Positions 1-3,260 of a DNA stretch of 5,122 nucleotides are shown here, piece by piece. Positions within the stretch are counted from its first letter, which is position 1. Each line of letters begins with the position of its first letter. The position numbers and the translations under genes are program-made. The notes under the pieces were generated by a model. That model ran no database searches, was not told the DNA's origin, and saw nothing but the letters and a program-made list of their open reading frames with translations. This stretch comes from JBNJEM01 sp051745935 (GTDB lineage: Bacteria; Planctomycetota; Planctomycetia; Pirellulales; Pirellulaceae): NCBI GenBank assembly GCA_051745935.1, contig JBNJEM010000579.1, positions 1 to 5,122 on the forward strand, written 5' to 3'.

Positions 1-19
1 CGCCGTCGCCCCAGCGCGC

Positions 20-102
20 ATCCCTCCGTGCCGATCGGTGGCTGGACACCAGCCATGGACACCCAACGGCCGATCGGCACTCCGGGATTGCGGTTAAACC
101 GC
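20..102. repeat. Compound inverted-repeat cluster
   Basis: Three inverted repeats are packed together. The outer pair is GTGCCGATCGG (28-38) and CCGATCGGCAC (70-80), extended after a 3-base mismatch by ATCCC (20-24) and GGGAT (84-88). Inside its loop is a perfect hairpin, TGGCTGG (39-45), loop ACA, CCAGCCA (49-55). Just downstream is GCGGTT (90-95), A, AACCGC (97-102). The core CCGATCGG is itself a palindrome, so the two copies 39 bp apart could also be paired operator sites. There is no T-run after the stems, so a classical intrinsic terminator is not supported. It could be a REP-like element, a structured RNA or a regulator-binding region. The base pairing is seen directly; the function is not known. 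Confidence 0.6.
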
Positions 103-257
103 CAGAGTCCGGGGGTGGGCTGATGAAAATCCCGGAAATTGGGTAAAATGGAACAAGTAGGTTTACGGCATTTGTGGCGCGTCCTCGCTTCAAACACTGG
201 ACCTCTCCCCACCCACGCCGTGACGATCATCAGCGGTGCTCCAGGTGCCATGATAGG

Positions 258-287
258 CCCACGGATGGCAGTACGGACCCACGGATG
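258..287. repeat. Direct repeat of a 10-mer (CCCACGGATG x2)
   Basis: CCCACGGATG occurs at 258-267 and again at 278-287, exactly 20 bp apart start to start, or about two helical turns. The inner CCACGGA recurs at 625-631 and 651-657. The regular spacing would suit a dimeric regulator binding one face of the helix, but it could equally be residue of a dispersed repeat. No known regulator is implied. Confidence 0.45.
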
Positions 288-345
288 AAGAACCGGAAGA
301 CGCCGCGCGGCTTTTTACCGGCATAAGCCCCGTCCGCCGTGTTCC

Positions 346-372
346 CTTTGGTCCTTTCGGTCCCGCAGGTCC
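346..372. repeat. Degenerate 9-bp tandem repeat
   Basis: Three consecutive 9-mers share a GGTCC end: CTTTGGTCC (346-354), TTTCGGTCC (355-363) and CGCAGGTCC (364-372). Read on the minus strand they give Gly-Pro-X triplets (GPAGPKGPKG), which look collagen-like. The surrounding minus-strand frame has no other protein-like character, so this is treated as simple-sequence DNA and not as a gene. Confidence 0.4.
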
Positions 373-442
373 TTGATTCGAGGCGGGCAAGGATGCAAGG
401 CGCAACAAAGTGGGTTACAAGGACTTAGAGTTTTTCCTCACC

Positions 443-461
443 CCAGTCCGCAGGGGACTGA
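443..461. other. Small hairpin in the long leader
   Basis: CAGTCC (444-449) and GGACTG (455-460) form a perfect 6-bp stem with a 5-base GCAGG loop. The hairpin follows a short T-run at 431-435, which is on the wrong side for a plus-strand terminator. On the minus strand the same hairpin is followed by an A-rich run on the transcribed side and no U-tract. No function can be assigned. Confidence 0.3.
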
Positions 462-623
462 CCAGAGTCGGCATCGATGGGTTGAGTATGGAAATCACGT
501 GGACCCCAGCGTTGCAAAAAAGTGTGATGCCACACGGCTTGTCCCGTGGTCATTCACGTCCTTTGCTACGCAACGCAGCCGCGCCACGACATCTCACATT
601 GCGTTAAGCCTGCCAACACGGTC

Positions 624-657
624 TCCACGGACAAAACCCTCTTTGTTTGTCCACGGA
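624..657. repeat. Overlapping direct and inverted repeats
   Basis: TCCACGGA occurs at 624-631 and 650-657. Overlapping these, GGACAAA (629-635) and TTTGTCC (646-652) form a 7-bp inverted repeat with a 10-base spacer. The arrangement lies about 175-210 bp upstream of the hydrolase start. It may be an operator or residue of an older repeat. CCACGGA is the same core found twice near 258-287. Confidence 0.4.
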
Positions 658-709
658 AATCAAAAACATTCAAAAGAAGTCTGCAATCATAGGGTGGATT
701 GTTCGACCG

Positions 710-738
710 TTGCCAAGCATCGTGCGAGCTTGTACTTT
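710..738 (+). promoter_or_regulatory. Weak sigma70-like promoter candidate for the hydrolase gene
   Basis: TTGCCA (710-715) matches five of six bases of the -35 consensus. It is followed after 17 bases by TACTTT (733-738), which keeps the key first T, second A and last T of the -10 box but matches only three of six positions. The start site would lie near 745, giving a leader of roughly 90 bases. It is the best-spaced pair I found ahead of the gene, but the match is poor and planctomycete promoters often diverge. Confidence 0.25.
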
Positions 739-822
739 AGGAATCCGACACTCAGTTCTCGAATGATGCGGAACCGTTACGTTACGGGAAATCCATCTAC
801 TTTCACCCTGTTTATTCGATCT

Positions 823-826
823 GGAG
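823..826 (+). promoter_or_regulatory. Ribosome binding site for the GH5 gene
   Basis: GGAG lies six bases before the ATG at 833. This supports that start, which is also the one that opens a well-formed signal peptide. Confidence 0.7.
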
Positions 827-832
827 TCCATC

Positions 833-2431
833 ATGCACCGTACGGCTCGCCGAACCGTCCTTCTGATCTCTAGTGGCCTCGCCGCCCTCCTGCTGGCCAC
901 GCCGACCCCCGCCGCTGAATTGGTCTTCGAAACCAACTTCGATACCGCCGCTGCTCGAGATGGTTGGCAAGGCGTCGGGTCGCCCGGCGTTGAGTGGGTC
1001 GCGGGACGCGATGACTCCACGCACCTGTCCGTTCAGATTCCTGTTCCCGAAGGGCCGGCAAGCCGCAATGCCCGGATCGAATTGCCGTTGGAGCCATTGC
1101 AGGGCGCGCGGGTTCGCGTGGAGGCCAGGGTGCGTGCCGAGGACGTCTCTCAACCGCCCGAGTCTTGGAACGGCGTCGAAGTGATGCTCCACACACGCGG
1201 GTCCACGGGGCAGCGGTGGCAGCAGAAAAACGACGTCCACGGCACGTTCGGCTGGAAGCCGATCCGCTTCATTGCCACGGTACCGCGGGAAACCACTGAG
1301 GCATCACTCATACTCGGGCTGGAGAAAGTGACTGGGCGCGCGTGGTTTGACGACGTGAAGGTCACCGTGGTCGGCCGTCGCCGCTGCGTGGATCCAGTCG
1401 CCAAACCTGGCCCCGTCTACAAGGGACACGATCTGTCGCGACTGCGCGGCGCAATGATTGGACCACGCGTGGGGGCCGAGGATTTGCGTGTGCTGGGCGG
1501 CGAGTGGAAAGCAAACCATGTGCGTTGGCAGTTCATCTGGGGCGGATTCCCGCACGGCCCCGCCGACGACGGCGACCTCGAGGCCTACAATAAGTGGATC
1601 AATTCTCAGCTCGAGCGGCTCGATTCGCTGCTGCCCGTTTGCGAAGAAGTGGGCCTCCTCGTGCTCATCGACCTCCACACGCCCCCCGGCGGCCGTAACG
1701 AGGCGAACGAGTGCAATTTGTTCAAGGAAGCCCGCTTCCAGGACTGCTTCATTGACGTCTGGAAACGAATCGCCACCCGCTACCGCGACAACGAACAGAT
1801 CTGGGGCTACGACCTGGTTAACGAACCCGTCGAGGGCATCCTGGGCGAAGGCGTGATGAACTGGCACGCACTCGCCACCAAAACCGCTCGAGAAATCCGC
1901 GCCATCGACCCGGACCACGCGATCATCGTCGAGCCGGCCCCGTGGGGCAGTCCGTCGTCGCTGGAGTTCTTCGAGCCGATCGACGTGGAACGAATCGTCT
2001 ACAGCGTCCACATGTACCAGCCGCACAAGTTCACGCATCAAGGGGTGCGTGGCAGTCCAATCGGCGTCATGTATCCCGGCAAGGTGGAAGGGCGTCACTG
2101 GGACAAGAACGCGCTCCGCGCCGCCCTCGAACCGGCGATCGACTACCAACGCGACTACGGCGTGCACATCTACATCGGGGAATTCAGCGCGATTCGCTGG
2201 GCGCCCGGGAAGAGCGCCTACAACTATCTGAGCGACGTAATCGAAATCATGGAAGAGAACGATTGGGACTGGGCCTACCATGCCTTCCGGGAATGGGACG
2301 GGTGGAGCGTTGAACACGGTTCCGACAAGAACGATCGCTCTCGAACCACGGAACCGACGGATCGTCAGAAATTGCTGATGCGTTGGTTTGAGAAAAACGA
2401 AAAACCACACGACCCCCGGGGAAGCGACTAA
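833..2431 (+). CDS. Secreted glycoside hydrolase family 5-type enzyme with N-terminal carbohydrate-binding-like domain
   Basis: A 532-residue exported retaining glycosidase, probably an endoglucanase or related beta-mannanase or beta-glucanase; the exact substrate cannot be read from sequence alone. Residues 1-28 are a signal peptide: Arg-rich start, hydrophobic core LLISSGLAALLLA, and a cleavage site after about Ala28 (TPAA|EL). Residues 29-180 form a beta-rich domain with FETNFD near its start and GRAWFDDVKVTVV near its end, resembling CBM4/9-like beta-sandwiches. Residues about 200-500 are the TIM barrel: the conserved Arg231 (NHVRWQF), His282 (IDLHTPPGG), acid/base Glu331 (LVNEP), His393/Tyr395 (SVHMYQ), nucleophile Glu450 (IYIGEFSA), and a Trp-rich beta-8 region at 478-491. 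Both catalytic glutamates are present, so the enzyme is expected to be active. The start is supported by GGAG six bases upstream. No gene on the same strand is adjacent, so it is probably transcribed alone. Family-level assignment is strong; subfamily and substrate are uncertain. Confidence 0.9.
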   Translation: MHRTARRTVLLISSGLAALLLATPTPAAELVFETNFDTAAARDGWQGVGSPGVEWVAGRDDSTHLSVQIPVPEGPASRNARIELPLEPLQGARVRVEARVRAEDVSQPPESWNGVEVMLHTRGSTGQRWQQKNDVHGTFGWKPIRFIATVPRETTEASLILGLEKVTGRAWFDDVKVTVVGRRRCVDPVAKPGPVYKGHDLSRLRGAMIGPRVGAEDLRVLGGEWKANHVRWQFIWGGFPHGPADDGDLEAYNKWINSQLERLDSLLPVCEEVGLLVLIDLHTPPGGRNEANECNLFKEARFQDCFIDVWKRIATRYRDNEQIWGYDLVNEPVEGILGEGVMNWHALATKTAREIRAIDPDHAIIVEPAPWGSPSSLEFFEPIDVERIVYSVHMYQPHKFTHQGVRGSPIGVMYPGKVEGRHWDKNALRAALEPAIDYQRDYGVHIYIGEFSAIRWAPGKSAYNYLSDVIEIMEENDWDWAYHAFREWDGWSVEHGSDKNDRSRTTEPTDRQKLLMRWFEKNEKPHDPRGSD

Positions 2432-2470
2432 GGAACGGCTCAGAAATAACTTCGCCATTTTTCCGAGGGT

Positions 2471-2542
2471 GGCACTGGCTGAGCGAGCGGCAAGACGCGT
2501 TCTCTCTCCAGAAAACGCGGATCGCGAGCGGAGCCAGTGTGC
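2471..2542. repeat. Nested inverted repeat downstream of the GH5 gene
   Basis: The outer arms are CACTGGCT (2473-2480) and AGCCAGTG (2532-2539), with further GGC and GCC pairing beyond them if a two-base bulge is allowed. The inner arms are CGCGTT (2496-2501) and AACGCG (2514-2519). Both pairs have almost the same centre, near 2506-2508, so one long interrupted hairpin is possible. GCGAGCGG also occurs twice as a direct repeat (2483-2490 and 2524-2531). The element begins about 40 bp after the hydrolase stop and has no T-run. It could stabilise the transcript end, act as a REP-like element, or be a small non-autonomous mobile repeat. The pairing is seen; the function is inferred. Confidence 0.5.
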
Positions 2543-2611
2543 CGGACGATTCGGAGGCACGTTGAATTGCGCCAGTTCTTCTTGAGCGTCCCCTAACCAC
2601 CATGTCAATGC

Positions 2612-2640
2612 TTGACATCGGCCGCTTTCCGCACCATCAT
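2612..2640 (+). promoter_or_regulatory. Sigma70-like promoter for the antitoxin-like ORF
   Basis: A perfect -35 box, TTGACA (2612-2617), is followed after 17 bases by CATCAT (2635-2640), a four-of-six match to the -10 consensus. It sits 32 bases before the ATG at 2672. That is the usual position of the autoregulated promoter of small ribbon-helix-helix antitoxins. Confidence 0.5.
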
Positions 2641-2651
2641 GCAACCATGGT
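2633..2651. promoter_or_regulatory. Candidate operator overlapping the -10 box
   Basis: ACCAT (2633-2637) and ATGGT (2647-2651) are inverted around a 9-base spacer, and the right half also contains the palindrome CCATGG. Ribbon-helix-helix antitoxins commonly repress their own promoters through short inverted repeats of this sort. The arms are only 5 bp, so chance is a real alternative. Confidence 0.3.
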
Positions 2652-2671
2652 GGAACCGTAACGGCATCGTT

Positions 2672-2911
2672 ATGGCCAACATCACGCTCAACAATGTGCC
2701 CGAGGATCTTCTCCATCGGCTTCGCCGCACGGCTTCCAAGCCAAGGCGTCGCCTCAACCAGATTGATTGGGTCGTGAGAGTCCTTGACATGGACACAGGC
2801 ATTGAACTCTTGCGAGGGAAACGCAACAGGCCTCGAGCAAAGGACCGTGTTGATCGACGAGGTGGTTGCGACGTCGATTGCGGCGTGAAGCGGCGCCGTT
2901 TGGGCACTTGA
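2672..2911 (+). CDS. Putative FitA-like ribbon-helix-helix antitoxin, orphan and probably decayed
   Basis: A 79-codon ORF. Residues 1-30 (MANITLNNVPEDLLHRLRR, then Arg/Lys-rich sequence to RRLNQ) closely follow the start of FitA/VapB-type antitoxins: the DNA-contacting beta strand MANITL, the NVPEDL turn, and the first helix ending in an R-R-x-L-N-Q motif. In intact relatives LNQ is followed by an acidic second helix and then a toxin-binding tail. Here residues 31-51 (VVRVLDMDTGIELLRGKR) only loosely resemble that helix. Residues 52-79 are Arg/Cys-rich with no family character, suggesting a small indel or frameshift. No PIN-domain toxin follows. A good promoter lies upstream but no clear ribosome binding site. 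An alternative start at TTG 2612 would place the promoter inside the gene, so ATG 2672 is preferred. It is either a relic or an orphan DNA-binding peptide. Confidence 0.5.
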   Translation: MANITLNNVPEDLLHRLRRTASKPRRRLNQIDWVVRVLDMDTGIELLRGKRNRPRAKDRVDRRGGCDVDCGVKRRRLGT

Positions 2912-2946
2912 GTGACCGAGCGCGATTCTGCAACAGTAGATCATGG

Positions 2947-2974
2947 CGTCAGGGACGTACAGGGACGTATGACG
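2947..2974. repeat. Tandem 10-mer flanked by inverted CGTCA/TGACG
   Basis: CAGGGACGTA is repeated head to tail at 2950-2959 and 2960-2969. The pair is bracketed by CGTCA (2947-2951) and TGACG (2970-2974). The arrangement resembles an operator or the terminal fragment of a small transposable repeat, but no transposase or second end is visible in the window. Confidence 0.45.
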
Positions 2975-3099
2975 AAATTCAGATCTTTGAAATACCCGGG
3001 GGCGAATTGGCCGCGCAATAACACGTACCCGCCGCGACAAAACGGAACGGGACGCTCTGAAATGGGCTGTCCGCTCCCAGAATCTTCCTCCGCACCAAC

Positions 3100-3176
3100 A
3101 AAGAACAAAGAACAAAGAACAAAGAACAAAGCACAAAGAACAAAGCACAAAGAACAAAGCACAAAGAACAAAGCAC
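3100..3176. repeat. Heptanucleotide tandem repeat array, 11 units
   Basis: Eleven perfect 7-bp units run without interruption. There are four AAAGAAC units (3100-3127), then strict alternation of AAAGCAC and AAAGAAC up to 3176, so the second part has a 14-bp higher-order unit. The plus strand is purine-rich, with every seventh base being C. Because seven is not a multiple of three, the array reads through all frames and produces spurious Phe/Leu/Cys-rich minus-strand ORFs. It ends 84 bp before the next gene's ATG. Arrays like this change length by replication slippage. A regulatory effect by changing spacing is possible, but nothing in the sequence proves it. Confidence 0.95.
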
Positions 3177-3183
3177 CAGCTTC

Positions 3184-3195
3184 ACGCGGCCGCGT
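3184..3195. promoter_or_regulatory. 12-bp perfect palindrome after the heptamer array
   Basis: ACGCGGCCGCGT is a perfect 12-bp palindrome starting eight bases after the last heptamer. In this GC-rich DNA it could arise by chance. Its place in the leader of the next gene makes it a possible binding site. Confidence 0.3.
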
Positions 3196-3232
3196 CGCAC
3201 AACCGGGCTCGTTGATTCAACTCAGCTTAGCC

Positions 3233-3246
3233 AAAACGACCGTTTT
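3233..3246. promoter_or_regulatory. Inverted repeat next to the ribosome binding site
   Basis: AAAACG (3233-3238) and CGTTTT (3241-3246) form a perfect 6-bp inverted repeat with a 2-base centre, ending one base before the AGGAG of the next gene. Bound by a repressor it would affect transcription or initiation. As RNA the 2-base loop is too tight for the full stem. A regulatory role is inferred from position only. Confidence 0.35.
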
Positions 3247-3247
3247 C

Positions 3248-3252
3248 AGGAG
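3248..3252 (+). promoter_or_regulatory. Ribosome binding site for the methyltransferase-propeller gene
   Basis: AGGAG lies eight bases before the ATG at 3261. This fixes the start of the gene and places a signal peptide at its N-terminus. The intervening ATG at 3253 is out of frame and too close. Confidence 0.8.
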
Positions 3253-3260
3253 ATGCAACC

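Larger units (their letters stand above)
1..832. other. Gene-free, repeat-rich intergenic region
   Basis: No reading frame in this 832-base stretch encodes a recognisable protein. The open frames have low-complexity or unnatural composition, lack a convincing ribosome binding site, and one runs out of frame into the start of the hydrolase gene. What the stretch does hold is a cluster of inverted repeats near the left edge, a degenerate 9-bp repeat around 346-372, two copies of a 10-mer at 258-287, a small hairpin at 443-461, and overlapping direct and inverted repeats at 624-657. The first 123 bases are open in frame 1 and could in principle be the tail of an upstream gene. The strong palindromic structure in that segment and the lack of any familiar motif make this unlikely. 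Confidence 0.6.

Noticed and set aside
1..123. Possible 3' end of an upstream gene in frame 1, stopping at TGA 121-123
   Set aside because: Only about 40 codons are visible, none recognisable, and they coincide with strong palindromes typical of non-coding DNA.
144..149. TAAAAT as a -10 promoter box
   Set aside because: No acceptable -35 element is found at 16-18 bases upstream, and no gene follows within a sensible distance.
174..190. Sigma54-like TGGCGCG...GCTT motif
   Set aside because: The GG to GC spacing is 9 instead of 10 bases and the -12 element does not match, so it is probably chance.
190..408. A minus-strand frame with collagen-like Gly-Pro-Lys triplets
   Set aside because: The triplets come from a short 9-bp simple repeat at 346-372; the rest of the frame is not protein-like.
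373..873. A 166-codon plus-strand frame ahead of the hydrolase
   Set aside because: It would start with TTG, has no ribosome binding site, has Ser/Arg/His-rich composition without domains, and overlaps the hydrolase start in another frame.
1304..3157. A 617-codon open frame on the minus strand opposite the hydrolase gene
   Set aside because: It is antisense to a gene with clear GH5 motifs, its N-terminus is made of the heptamer repeat (Phe-Val-Leu-Cys-Ser runs), and the rest has no recognisable domain. It is a shadow frame of GC-rich coding DNA.
3100..3176. Heptamer array as a CRISPR or iteron origin
   Set aside because: The units are only 7 bp with no spacers, so it is not CRISPR. There is no replication initiator gene or AT-rich melting region nearby to support an origin.
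2941..3200. Minus-strand small ORFs rich in Phe, Leu and Cys that look like a membrane peptide
   Set aside because: They are direct translations of the 7-bp tandem array, which reads through all three frames. The hydrophobicity is a by-product of the repeat.
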